A stretch of 64,000 bases of DNA, from positions 22,772,001-22,836,000 of the forward strand of contig CM075655.1 in assembly GCA_037953625.1 (NCBI GenBank), read 5' to 3'. Below the pieces are notes generated by a model. The model was not told the origin of the DNA. It saw only the letters and a program-made list of their open reading frames with translations, and made no database searches. Shown here in pieces: positions 34,109-45,035 of the stretch (the stretch's first letter is position 1; each line of letters begins with the position of its first letter). Origin of the DNA: Crotalaria pallida. Taxonomy: Eukaryota > Streptophyta > Magnoliopsida > Fabales > Fabaceae. The position numbers and the translations under genes are program-made.

Positions 34109-35006
34109 TGTAACATCCCCAAATTTATTAAATAGTTATGTGCATTAGTTAGTTAGAATTCATTCATAGTTAAAGTTAAGTTAGTGCAAATAGTTTGATT
34201 TGATTTAAGTAGTTAGAAGTTTTAAGTTATATAATTATAAGAAAATGAAAGTTTAATGTTTTGGCATGTATTTTATTTTTAGGAAGGTTTTGGAATGTAT
34301 TAAATTGTGTTTAAAAAAAATAGCACCGGCTAGTCAAAACCATGCACCGGTGCGCAGACGGGACGCACCAGTTGGTGCACCAGCACCACATACGAATGCA
34401 CTAGCATTCCAGCGTAGATCAGGCTCCCGCGCGCCCGAGCGCACCAGCGCCTGCGCCCAGGCGCGAGCTGCTGCTGTTTCAGCCACACGCACCAATTCTT
34501 TCCTCTTCTCCTTCATGTGATTTTCATGCTCCAAAACCCTAAGTTATTCAATCTTACAAATCAACACTAAACCTCAACAAATCATCATCATATATCACCT
34601 CCCCACTTCAAATACAAGCTTTTCCCTCAATAAAAACCTACAAATCACTCACTTTTCCCTCAAAATCCAAGAACACCCAAATTTACCCACAAACCCTAAC
34701 TTCTTTAATCAAGCTCTTAAGGTCATAAAATCATCAAAGGGAGTTTAGAAAGTGATAAAGGGCAAGTAATTATTGGCTTAGAAGCTTGGATCTAAGCCTT
34801 GTTGTTGTGCTCCATCAAATTCCCAATTTCTCCTCTTCTCTCCAAGAGGCAAGAGGGAAGGTATTTTTATTAATTAGGGGAATGGATTAATTATGATAAT
34901 ATGTATATATTGATGTGTATGTTTGATGTGTGTATGATTTATAAATTCATTTATGTCATGAACCTAAGATTCATGTTAGTTGATGCATGATGATGATAAT
35001 GTTTAT
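34109..35006 (+). repeat. 3' LTR of the gag-only Gypsy element, truncated
   Basis: Matches the first ~900 bp of the 5' LTR through 'aatg(c/t)ttat', then breaks off at 35006, where the Athila LTR begins. The GC-rich palindrome patch is shortened; GCACTAGTGC is lost, GCACCGGTGC and TGGTGCACCA are kept. Confidence 0.92.
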
Positions 35007-36058
35007 TGATGAGCATTTTATTTCCCATTATTCCTTGCATTATTTTACTCCTATTATTGATACTTGTTGCCCATTTGACATTGATTAGCTTGATTTAGTG
35101 ATTTAGAGTTTATTGGACTAATATTCCGAATATTGTTTAATTTGGGATTATTTAGCCTAATTAATTCTATTTCTATTTTCAGGTAATATTTGGCACAAGG
35201 ACACTTTGGGAAGTTTGGAAATGAAGATTGAAGTATTGAAGTGAAGATTGTAATTTTCATTTAGGTCCCTTTTAGTTGTAATTTTCAGAATAGTGTTTCT
35301 TAGGACTTGGGCCCATGTTTTAGGCCCATTTTGTGACTAGAAAGAAGGGAATTTCATGTAAACAAGGGCATACACTCCCATTTTCAGATTTCTCACTCTC
35401 TCTCTAGGTTAGAACTTCTCTCTTGGCTCTCCCAAGTGATGCTGGCTGCTAGGGTTTTGTTCTTCCCCATTTCTACTCGTTTTTCTTCATTTATGGCCAT
35501 GGAAGGCTAGACTTCAAGGGTTAATCCCTTTGGTATTGTATTACTTACTCTTGAGCTCTTGTTATTAATGCAATTTCGTTTTCTCTTCTCTGTTTTCATG
35601 TTTATCAATGTGTAGTGGTTTGCTTAATTCCATTTCGTAGAGATAATACATGAATATAAATGCTTAATTTGTATTAACTCGTAAAAACTCCAATTCGGGT
35701 TTCTGATGCTTAATTAGAAGTTAGGGTTTGGAGTGACAACTAGATTTTCGCTTAGTATTTGGTTGTCACGAGTTGGACAGAGGAGAGGAGAGGAATCGAT
35801 CTTTAGTGAGCTAGGATTGAGTAGTGTACGTAGCCAAAGGGGTTTGCCCGCTTTTGTTTCTGATTTTGTTAGTTTTAATATTCTGTTTATGTTTTGTTCT
35901 TCACAATTGTCATACACAACCCCCCCCCCACCATTTTATTGCACACTACGTGTTTGATACTTTGCCTAGACCGATATTCGCTGGGAAACGACCTAGGATC
36001 ACCTTCCTAGTACTACAGAATAAACCTCTTTTATTTTGATCGAGTACGGCCTCGATCA
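35007..36058 (+). repeat. 5' LTR of the Athila-like element (1052 bp)
   Basis: Starts TGATGAGC exactly where homology to the Gypsy 5' LTR ends, and ends CTCGATCA six bases before the PBS. A C-run (ACCCCCCCCCACC) lies at about 35920-35933. No partner LTR in the window. Confidence 0.82.
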
Positions 36059-36063
36059 AAATT

Positions 36064-36081
36064 TGTCGCCGTTGCCGGGGA
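36064..36081 (+). other. Primer-binding site, tRNA-Asp type
   Basis: TGTCGCCGTTGCCGGGGA differs by one base from TGGCGCCGTTGCCGGGGA, the PBS usual in Athila/Tat elements. Confidence 0.85.
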
Positions 36082-36754
36082 TTATCGGTTTTTGCCAAAG
36101 ATCATACAGTAGTTAGTTAGAGTAGTTAGTGTAGTTAGTGTGTGAATAAGCATTCTGATAACTGATTGAAAGTTGCCCTGTTTTGCTGTCTGTTCTGCAT
36201 AACTGATGCTATTTTAGTGCTTCTGTGCGTGTCATTCAACATAGCTGTGGGTGGAATTTTTGCACGAAAATTGGTATCCACACTTGTTTCATCATAAATT
36301 AGTATGTTGATGTATCACAGACACTCAGATAGGCACTGGTTGTGAGTTCCAGAAAAATTTTCCAAGTTTCAGCAGCACTTTCTATAAATAGGCGTAACTT
36401 TTGACCAGTAACTCGGAATTTGACGAATTTTATATCAAATCGAAGGGAATTTTCTGAATAATTTGATTTTTACAACGTCTTCTTAAATACCCTTCGTTTG
36501 GATCCCGAAAAGGCTGTTTACTATTTCTTTTTTATTTTACAAGTTTTATTTTCTTAGTTTTTGGACTCTGTTTTAATTGTTTGACTTGGTTCCCTTTTGA
36601 ATTTTGTCCTCAAACTTTCTGTGATATGTTTTCATGATTTTAGGGTGCTGAAAAAAATAAAGAAAAAAATTTTAAAAAAAAAATTTTTTGTTGCCTATTT
36701 TGGTCATGCATATCTGTGACAGTTTGCTATGCTTAATGGTATTCTGTTCAGTAC
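36082..36754 (+). other. Leader of the Athila-like element
   Basis: Non-coding 670 bp between PBS and gag, as usual in this lineage. AT-rich with a poly-A/poly-T stretch near 36655-36690. Confidence 0.7.
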
Positions 36755-37409
36755 ATGACTTGGGGCAACCCAAGTTATTTGCATCCTTACAACCCTGAAA
36801 TCGATAGAACTTATCACAGATTAGTTAGACAAAATAGGAATCAGTCATTAGATAGTGAGTCAGAGTCATCTTATAGTCCTTCTAATTTTGCTTCCGTTTC
36901 TGCTTACTCTATTCCTTCTTCTTCTGTTCAATCTGATTCTGCTTTTGTTAATTGTGATAACATGGCTCAACCCCCACCAAGGGAAAGGACACTTAGGGAG
37001 CTGGCTGAAACTGACTTCACTATTGAAGACTCGTGTATCCGGTATCCTGATGAGGATGTTCCTTTTGAGTTTAGAACATGACTAATCCATTTGTTGCCCA
37101 AGTTTCATGGTCTTGCAGGTGAGGATCCTCATAAGCATCTCAAGAAATTCCACATAGTGTGCACCACAATGAAACCTCATGATGTGCAAGAGGATCATGT
37201 CTGTCTCAGAGCATTCCCACATTCCTTAGAAGGTTTGGCCTAGAATTGGTTATCTGACTTGGCCCCTGGTTCCATCACAAGCTGGGATGACTTGAAGAGG
37301 GTATTTTTGGAAAAATTCTTCCCTGCAAATAGGACCACTGCAATCATAAAGGAAATCTCTGGTATCAGGCAACAACATGGAGAGAGTCTCTATGAATATT
37401 GGGAGATAT
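36755..37409 (+). pseudogene. gag: Athila Gag, first part
   Basis: Starts MTWGNPSYLHPYNPEIDRT; after a serine-rich stretch come 'RERTLRELAETD', a stop (37079-37081, TGA), 'LPKFHGLAGEDPHKHLKKFH', a second stop near 37240 (TAG, in the A-NWL motif), and 'WDDLKRVFLEKFFPA', the core of the retrotransposon gag domain. The reading then meets the nested insertion at 37410 after 'ESLYEYWE'. Two in-frame stops make it non-functional. Confidence 0.87.
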
Positions 37410-38924
37410 TGTTGGGATTCTGGCAAGTGTACCAGATCGTACAAGTAATATAGACAATGAAGTCCGAGTATCGTACCCAAGGGAGTGACTGTTTAATTAA
37501 TTCCACCTAATTAATATTACTTAGTGAACGAGACAATAATTTATGAATTTGTAAATAAAAACAGAAATTAAAATAAATGACTCTTTGACAAGGGAAAAAG
37601 CGGGATGTAGTTTCAATTCAGGTTCCTAAATATTCTATAACAAATTAATTTATTTTTCTTGAATTCCGAATTGGTTTTGCAAAAGTAGAAAACGCCTAAT
37701 GTCTTAGTACGTTTCCGTATTTTAGATATTAATCTCCCAATGATGTCTCAAGAGAGCCTTAAAAACCTAACCCTTAATTAAGTTCAGTCAAAACTTCTTT
37801 TTATAAAATTACCCAATTCATAGAAAACATGTCTGTGCCTATGCAATTGAACTGTTTGATTAAATGACTAAATCCTAAATTCATATGTCTATTCATAAAG
37901 GATTTTCAAAAGTCATGAAACAGCTTCTTTCATGAGAAACAAATAAGAATAATCAAACACAGAATTCAATAACGGAAAACAAAATTAATTTATTACTAGA
38001 AATATTGAAAAGGTTTCATTCATCTACTCCTACATCCCAAGGATGGAATTAGTTCATACTTACAAGAGAAAACACAATAAACATGATAAAAATAATTACC
38101 ATGAATCCTTGAGCTAACTCCGTGTTCTTCACAAAAACCTCCAATCCTTGTTCCTTCTCCAAGTCTCAAATCCTAATCTACTGTTATTCTATGGAGTTGT
38201 ATATGAGTGTCTCTTCTTCTCTCCCTGGAATGAATCCTATTCCTCTTATTATATAGATAAAAACTAACCTAATTTCCAATCTAATGTGATAAGATTTTTA
38301 TTTAAATAAAACTAATCCTAAATCTGAATATAATATGATAAGATCCTATTAGAATAAACTAATCTTTAAGAATCTTATCTACAAATAGAATTTATCATTA
38401 AAATCCTTCTAAAATCTCGTATTTGTGTCTGGCAGCAACTTCGGCACTGATTTTGACCCCCAAGATGGACGAATTTGAGAAAGGCTATTTCTGGAAAAGT
38501 TGTATATCTTTTCCTTACCTTTAAAATGATATATAGATCGCCTCATTTGGATAAGCGTATCTCAAGTTATGATCAAAACAGCGAATAGTGTCACTTTCTC
38601 GCATTTTGCGCGCCCAGGCGTGAAAATCCTGCATTTGGGCGTGATGGCCTGCGCCTGGGCGCACTACGGTAAACTTTTCTTCATTTTTTTCCCTCTTTTT
38701 CTTCCCAAATCAAGTACCAAACTCTCATTCTTCATTCCTTTGCAAAAATCATTTTTTTAAGAGCATAAATACCTGAAAACAAACCAAACACATCAAAAGG
38801 TTCTAGAAATCTTATAAAGACAAAATTCCATTGTTTTATTCCAATTTACTCAAGAAACAAGCCACTTACTATGTAAAAGGGAGGCAAAAAAGGTACAAAA
38901 ACATCACATATTAGACCCCAATCA
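37410..38924 (-). repeat. LTR copy 1 of the dimer
   Basis: Plus-strand ends TGTTGGGATTC and CCCCAATCA. Contains an inverted pair GCGCCCAGGCG / CGCCTGGGCGC at 38609-38668 that can form an 11-bp stem. Confidence 0.93.
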
Positions 38925-40435
38925 CACCCCCAAACTTAGCATTTTGCATGTCCCAGGCAAAAGTAAAACAAAAATTCAGAGCCTAAGATTCTCCCCTCTC
39001 AAGGTATAGCAACCTAACCATAAATTCCAACTCGCCTACCCAAGATACCTTTCTACACTAGCAAATCACCGCAATGAAAACTAGTTGAAAAACAAACTCA
39101 AAGTGAGCAAAAGATTAGTGACCACGCCACCTCTCAATATTTCTCATGTGTATGGGTAATAATTATCAATTCGCTCAAGTTCAAACAATGAAAGTACGTT
39201 ACCATAAGCTTGACTATAGACCTACATCTCCACTGAATTTATTGAAAACATGCACAAATCATAAGGTCTTTATTTGGTTGTAACGGGGTCATGGCTAAAA
39301 GTGTCAGGTGGGATAAAAGAATAAAAGGATAAACAAAGGGCTTAATCAATGAAATCACAACACTTCCCTTCTAAATTATGAAATGAGCAATAAGGTAATT
39401 ACACAATCACAACTCAATTCACTTGATTTTTCCTTTTCTTTCTTTTTTCTTTTTCTATTTCTATTCTCTTCTTCTTTTCAAATTTTTTAAGCACATTTGT
39501 TGCTCTTTTTTCTTCTTTATTTTTAGAAGAGAAATAGAAACATCAAATTTTCAGCACTTACACTTTCACCAATTTCTAACATTCCACTTAACTGCTCATT
39601 CACAATTTCAAAGGTACTTCACAAGAATAATTCAATTTATGTAAGGTACCAAAGAAAGTCCTTAAATCTCAAAGCTCAAAGTGGGCAACTAAGGGATCAT
39701 TATGTCTCAAAAATTTGTTGAAGGCCACAAAAACACAAACCTAAGTGCCTTAATCATGTTCATGCATGCAATCAATTGCCAATTTTGAAAAGGTCACAAG
39801 TCAAGTTCTAGAACACATAGTCAAAGCGAACAACACTCATGAAAAAAATAGGAGTTTCATTGCAATATTCATTAAACATTACTCCTTCAAGTGTATAGGC
39901 TCAAAATCTCACTGGTTAAGGTCAATTCACTAATCAATCATTCACAACAAGTTTGCCAAACAACTAATTTTCAAAAAAAATTTCAAAGCTAAATCCAATT
40001 AGTATCTGGGTAAAACAAGTAGGAAATCACAATCAAGAACTTACACCTATCAAAGGGACAAATCTAACACCTAGAATTAGTGCCTACTCATGTCAGGACA
40101 CAAACCAACACAAAGCCAGGGGAGAAATCAAGATCAGAAAATTTTTTATTTTGTTACCCTCACCCCCAAACTTAGAATGTGGTTTGTCCTCGAGCAACAA
40201 ATCTATCCTAAACTACAAAATAAAAATAAAAAAAACAAAAGCAAGGAGTTAGAGACTTCCCTTTGTAGCACAGGATTCTCTCTTGATGCACCATGGAGGA
40301 GACTCCCCCAAACATATTCACCTGTGTCACATGAACAACTAAAAATAGTGCTTGAAGCACCCCATTAGCAGTTACATATAGAAAACTCTAAACTCTTTAT
40401 TCAATCTCCCAATTAAAAATTTAAATCCTACACTA
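38925..40435 (-). other. Non-coding 3' part of internal region, copy 1
   Basis: No gene. Contains two PPT-like tracts on the minus strand (TAAGTTTGGGGGTG at 38925-38938 and again near 40163-40176, the latter after 'gaggacaaaccacattc', an Athila/Tat-type 3' motif). The doubled PPT suggests an internal deletion or duplication. The same holds for copy 2 (42738-44248). Confidence 0.65.
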
Positions 40436-41119
40436 CTAGAAAACTAAAGAGAATCCACCAGGATCCCAAATCCTATAACACAACTTCCATGTTATGCAGC
40501 AATAACAAGTTATTCCTGGATCCCATGGAAATATGCACGAATGATGTTGGAGCAAATGTTTAAAAATAGTTTTAAACCCTCCCGGGTCAAATGGTGCATT
40601 TTTCACTCCAAGCATCATCACATGGTGCTTGTCTTTTCCATCATGCATGGAGTCTATGAAAGTGTAAACTCCATGGCTTAGAAAGGTTGCCTTTTCAGGC
40701 TCTAAAAAGGAGAACAATGGCTTATCTTCATCATGAGCATCAGGGAAGTCATAAAAAATTAAGGGGTAGATTGAAGGAAATTTTTTTGAGGGTTCCACAT
40801 ATTCATGCAATCCAATACATTTAGCAAGAGCAGAAAATTCATCATGCAAAGTGGACCTTAATTCAACCCCTAGACTCATCCCATTATTCAATTTATCTTG
40901 TTTCACTTCCTCAATCTCATCATGCACAATTTCTTCTTTTTCTATGGGTTTAGAAAGGGAAGCACTTTGGTCTTCCATAATAGAAGATTTTTGTACCACC
41001 TCCCCTAAAAGACCATCAAAAACTTTAATCTCATCAAAAACATTTTGTGCAAAACATGATGGAATAGGTGACGACAAAATAAATTTGATAAATTCTATGT
41101 CATCATGAGAATAAGCCAT
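40436..41119 (-). CDS. Unknown 227-aa protein of the non-autonomous element, copy 1
   Basis: The only long frame in the internal region, on the element's sense strand, starting about 80 bp after the PBS (MAYSHDDIEFIKF). I recognise no domain. Seen: an acidic middle (KEEIVHDEIEEVKQDK), a repeated word DPGGF near both ends of the C-terminal third, and a cysteine/aromatic end (CYCCITWKLCYRIWDPGG). No zinc knuckle, protease or RT motif. Copy 2 at 44249-44932 is the same length with four amino-acid differences. The position fits a gag-like or accessory protein, but that is inference. Confidence 0.6.
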   Translation of the reverse strand: MAYSHDDIEFIKFILSSPIPSCFAQNVFDEIKVFDGLLGEVVQKSSIMEDQSASLSKPIEKEEIVHDEIEEVKQDKLNNGMSLGVELRSTLHDEFSALAKCIGLHEYVEPSKKFPSIYPLIFYDFPDAHDEDKPLFSFLEPEKATFLSHGVYTFIDSMHDGKDKHHVMMLGVKNAPFDPGGFKTIFKHLLQHHSCIFPWDPGITCYCCITWKLCYRIWDPGGFSLVF

Positions 41120-41198
41120 GTTACATAATAATAAAATAAAGAAAAATAAAAATATATACCCAAGTTACACTAACCAAAATTAATTAAAACAAAATCAC

Positions 41199-41216
41199 TC
41201 CCTGGCAACGGCGCCA
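41199..41216 (-). other. tRNA-Asp-type PBS, inner copy of the dimer
   Basis: Minus strand reads TGGCGCCGTTGCCAGGGA, close to the Athila/Tat PBS; adjacent to the central LTR. Confidence 0.88.
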
Positions 41217-41222
41217 AAAACT

Positions 41223-42737
41223 TGTTGGGATTCTGGCAAGTGTACCAGATCGTACAAGTAATATAGACAATGAAGTCCGAGTATCGTACCCAAGGGAGTG
41301 ACTATTTAATTAATTCCACCTAATTAATATTACTTAGAGAACGAGACAAATAATTTATGAATTTGTAAATAAAAACAGAAATTAAAATAAATGACTCTTT
41401 GACAAGGGAAAAAGCGGGATGTAGTTTCAATTCAGGTTCCTAAATATTCTATAACAAATTAATTTATTTTTCTTTAATTCCGAATTGGTTTTGCAAAAGT
41501 AGAAAACGCCTAATGTCTTAGTACGTTTCCGTATTTTAGATATTAATCTCCCAATGATGTCTCAAGAGAGCCTTAAAAACCTAACCCTTAATTAAGTTCA
41601 GTCAAAACTTCTTTTTATAAAATTACCCAATTCATATAAAACATGTCTGTGCCTATGCAATTGAACTGTTTGATTAAATGACTAAATCCTAAATTCATAT
41701 GTCTATTCATAAAAGATTTTCAAAAGTCATGAAACAGCTTCTTTCATGAGAAACAAATAAGAATAATCAAACACAGAATTCAATAACGGAAAACAAAATT
41801 AATTTATTACTAGAAATATTGAAAAGGTTCCATTCATCTACTCCTACATCCCAAGGATGGAATTAGTTCATACTTACAAGAGAAAACACAATAAACATGA
41901 TAAAAATAATTACCATGAATCCTTGAGTTAACTCCGTGTTCTTCACAAAAACATCCAATCCTTGTTCATTCTCCAAGTCTCAAATCCTAATCTACTGTTA
42001 TTCTATGGAGTTGTATATGAGTGTCTCTTCTTCTCTCCCTGGAATGAATCCTATTTCTCTTATTATATAGATAAAAACTAACCTAATTTCCAATCTAATG
42101 TGATACGATTTTTATTTAAATAAAACTAATCCTAAATCTGAATATAATATGATAAGATCCTATTAGAATAAACTAATCTTTAAGAATCTTATCTACAAAT
42201 AGAATTTATCATTAAAATCCTTCTAAAATCCCGTATTTGTGTCTGGCAGCAACTTCGACACTGATTTTGACCCCCAAGATGGACGAATTTGAGAAAGGCT
42301 ATTTCTGGCAAAGTTGTAGATCTTTTTCTTAGCTTTAAAATGATATATAGATCGCCTCATTTGGATAAGCGTATCTCAAGTTATGATCAAAACAGCGAAT
42401 AGTGTCACTTTCTCGCATTTTGCGCGCCCAGGCGTGAAAATCCTGCGCTTGGGCGTGATGGCCTGCGCCTGGGCGCACTACGGTCAACTTTTCTTCATTT
42501 TTTTCCTCTTTTTCTTCCCAAATCAAGTACCAAACTCTCATTCTTCATTCCTTTGCAAAAATCATTGTTTTAAGAGCTTAAATACCTGAAAACAAACCAA
42601 ACACATCAAAAGGTTCTAGAAATCATATAAAGACAAAATTCCATTGTTTTATTCCAATTTACTCAAGAAACAAGCCACTTACTATGTAAAAGGGTGGCAA
42701 AAAAGGTACAAAAACATCACATATTAGACCCCAATCA
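41223..42737 (-). repeat. LTR copy 2 (shared central LTR) of the dimer
   Basis: 1515 bp, nearly identical to copies 1 and 3. In copies 2 and 3 the middle GC motif reads 'gcgcttggg'; in copy 1 it reads 'gcatttggg'. GC stem at about 42422-42481. Confidence 0.93.
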
Positions 42738-44248
42738 CACCCCCAAAATTAGCATTTTGCATGTCCCAGGGAAAAGTAAAACAAAAATTCAGAGCCTAAG
42801 ATTCTCCCCTCTCAAGGTATAGCAACCTAACCATAAATTCCAACTCGCCTACCCAAGATACCTTTCTTCACTAGCAAATCACCGCAATGAAAACTAGTTG
42901 AAAAACAAACTCAAAGTGAGCAAAAGATTAGTGACCACACCACCTCTCAATATCTCTCATGTGTATGGGTAATAATTATCAGTTCGCTCAAGTTCAAACA
43001 ATGAAAGTACGTTACCATAAGCTTGACTATAGACCTACATCTCCACTGAATTTATTGAAAACATGCACATATCATAAGGTCTTTATTTGGTTGTAACGGG
43101 GTCATGGCTAAAAGTGTCAGGTGGGATAAAAGAATAAAAGGATAAACAAAGGGCTTAATCAATGAAATCACAACACTTCCCTTTTAAATTATGAAATGAG
43201 CAATAAGGTAATTACACAATCACAACTCAATTCACTTGATTTTTCCTTTTCTTTCTTTTTTCTTTTTCTATTTCTATTCTCTTCTTCTTTTCAATTTTTT
43301 AAGCACATTTGTTGCTCTTTTTTCTTCTTTATTTTTAGAAGAGAAATAGAAACATCAAATTTTCAGCACTTACACTTTCACCAATTTCTAACATTCCACT
43401 TAATTGCTCATTCACAATTTCAAAGGTACTTCACAAGAATAATTCAATTTATGTAAGGTACCAAAGAAAGTCCTTAAATCTCAAAGCTCAAAGTGGGCAA
43501 CTAAGGGATCATTATGTCTCAAAAATTTGTTGAAGGCCACAAAAACACAAACCTAAGTGCCTTAATCATGTTCATGCATGCAATCAATTGTCAATTTTGA
43601 AAAGGTCACAAGTCAAGTTCTAGAACACATAGTCAAAGCGAACAACACTCATGAAAAAAATAGGAGTTTCATTGCAATATTCATTAAACATTACTCCTTC
43701 AAGTGTATAGGCTCAAAATCTCACTGGTTAAGGTCAATTCACTAATCAATCATTCACAACAAGTTTGCCAAACAACTAATTTTCAAAAAAAAATTTCAAA
43801 GCTAAATCCAATTAGTATCTGGGTAAAACAAGTAGGAAATCACAATCAAGAACTTACACCTATCAAAGGGACAAATCTAACACCTAGAATTAGTGCCTAC
43901 TCATGCCAGGACACAAACCAACACAAAGCCAGGGGAGAAATCAAGATCAGAAATTTTTTTATTTTGTTACCCTCACCCCCAAACTTAGAATGTGGTTTTT
44001 CCTCAAGCAACAAATCTATCCTAAACTACAAAATAAAAATAAAAAAAACAAAAGCAAGGAGTTAGAGACTTCCCTTTGTAGCACAGGATTCTCTCTTGAT
44101 GCACCATGGAGGAGACTCCCCCAAACATATTCACCTGTGTCACATGAACAACTAAAAATAGTGCTTGAAGCACCCCATTAGCAGTTACATATAGAAAACT
44201 CTAAACTCTTTATTCAATCTCCCAATTAAAAATTTAAATCCTACACTA

Positions 44249-44932
44249 CTAGAAAACTAAAGAGAATCCACCAGGATCCCAAATCCTATAACACAACTTC
44301 CATGTTATGCAGCAATAACAAGTTATTCCTGGATCCCATGGAAATATGCACGAATGATGTTGGAGCAAATGTTTAAAAATAGTTTTAAACCCTCCCGGGT
44401 CAAATGGTGCAATTTTCACTCCGAGCATCATCACATGGTGCTTGTCTTTTCCATCATGCATGGAGTCTATGAAAGTGTAAACTCCATGGCTTAGAAAGGT
44501 TGCCTTTTCAGGCTCTAAAAAGGAGAACAATGGCTTATTTTCATCATGAGCATCAGGGAAGTCATAAAAAATTAAGGGGTAAATTGAAGGAAAATTTTTT
44601 GAGGGTTCCACATATTCATGCAATCCAATACATTTAGCAAGAGCAGAAAATTCATCATGCAAAGTGGACCTTAATTCAACCCCTAGACTCATCCCATTAT
44701 TCAATTTATCTTGTTTCACTTCCTCAATCTCATCATGCACAATTTCTTCTTTTTCTATGGGTTTAGAAAGGGAAGCACTTTGGTCTTCCATAATAGAAGA
44801 TTTTTGTACCACCTCCCCTAAAAGACCATCAAAAACATTAATCTCATCAAAAACATTTTGTGCAAAACATGATGGAATAGGTGACGACAAAATAAATTTG
44901 ATAAATTCTATGTCATCATGAGAATAAGCCAT
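44249..44932 (-). CDS. Unknown 227-aa protein of the non-autonomous element, copy 2
   Basis: Same frame and length as copy 1. Differences seen: EINVF for EIKVF, PSKNF for PSKKF, HDENK for HDEDK, and VKIAP for VKNAP. No stop or frameshift in either copy. Part of the sequence reads LLQHHSCIFPWDPG; I do not know a family with it. Function unknown. Confidence 0.6.
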   Translation of the reverse strand: MAYSHDDIEFIKFILSSPIPSCFAQNVFDEINVFDGLLGEVVQKSSIMEDQSASLSKPIEKEEIVHDEIEEVKQDKLNNGMSLGVELRSTLHDEFSALAKCIGLHEYVEPSKNFPSIYPLIFYDFPDAHDENKPLFSFLEPEKATFLSHGVYTFIDSMHDGKDKHHVMMLGVKIAPFDPGGFKTIFKHLLQHHSCIFPWDPGITCYCCITWKLCYRIWDPGGFSLVF

Positions 44933-45011
44933 GTTACATAATAATAAAATAAAGAAAAATAAAAATATATACCCAAGTTACACTAACCAAAATTAATTAA
45001 AACAAAATCAC

Positions 45012-45029
45012 TCCCTGGAAACGGCGCCA
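45012..45029 (-). other. tRNA-Asp-type PBS, outer copy of the dimer
   Basis: As the inner copy, with one C-to-A difference on the plus strand (TGGAAACGG instead of TGGCAACGG). Confidence 0.88.
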
Positions 45030-45035
45030 AAAACT

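Larger units (their letters stand above)
28393..35006 (+). mobile_element. Ty3/gypsy element with gag only (pol deleted), 3' LTR truncated
   Basis: 5' LTR 28393-30894, PBS 30898-30909, gag 31151-32252, almost no pol, PPT 34096-34108 and a 3' LTR (34109-35006) cut by the Athila insertion at 35007. The 3' end 'gaatttcgcggacgaaattc' then 'aagtgggggagtat' is typical of plant chromoviruses (Tekay/Del type). About 1.8 kb between gag and the PPT is non-coding, so the element depended on a partner (TR-GAG-like) or lost pol later. Confidence 0.88.

Noticed and set aside
40851..41108. Plus-strand 85-aa frame in the dimer (and its copy at 44664)
   Set aside because: Antisense shadow of the 227-aa ORF; element orientation is minus.
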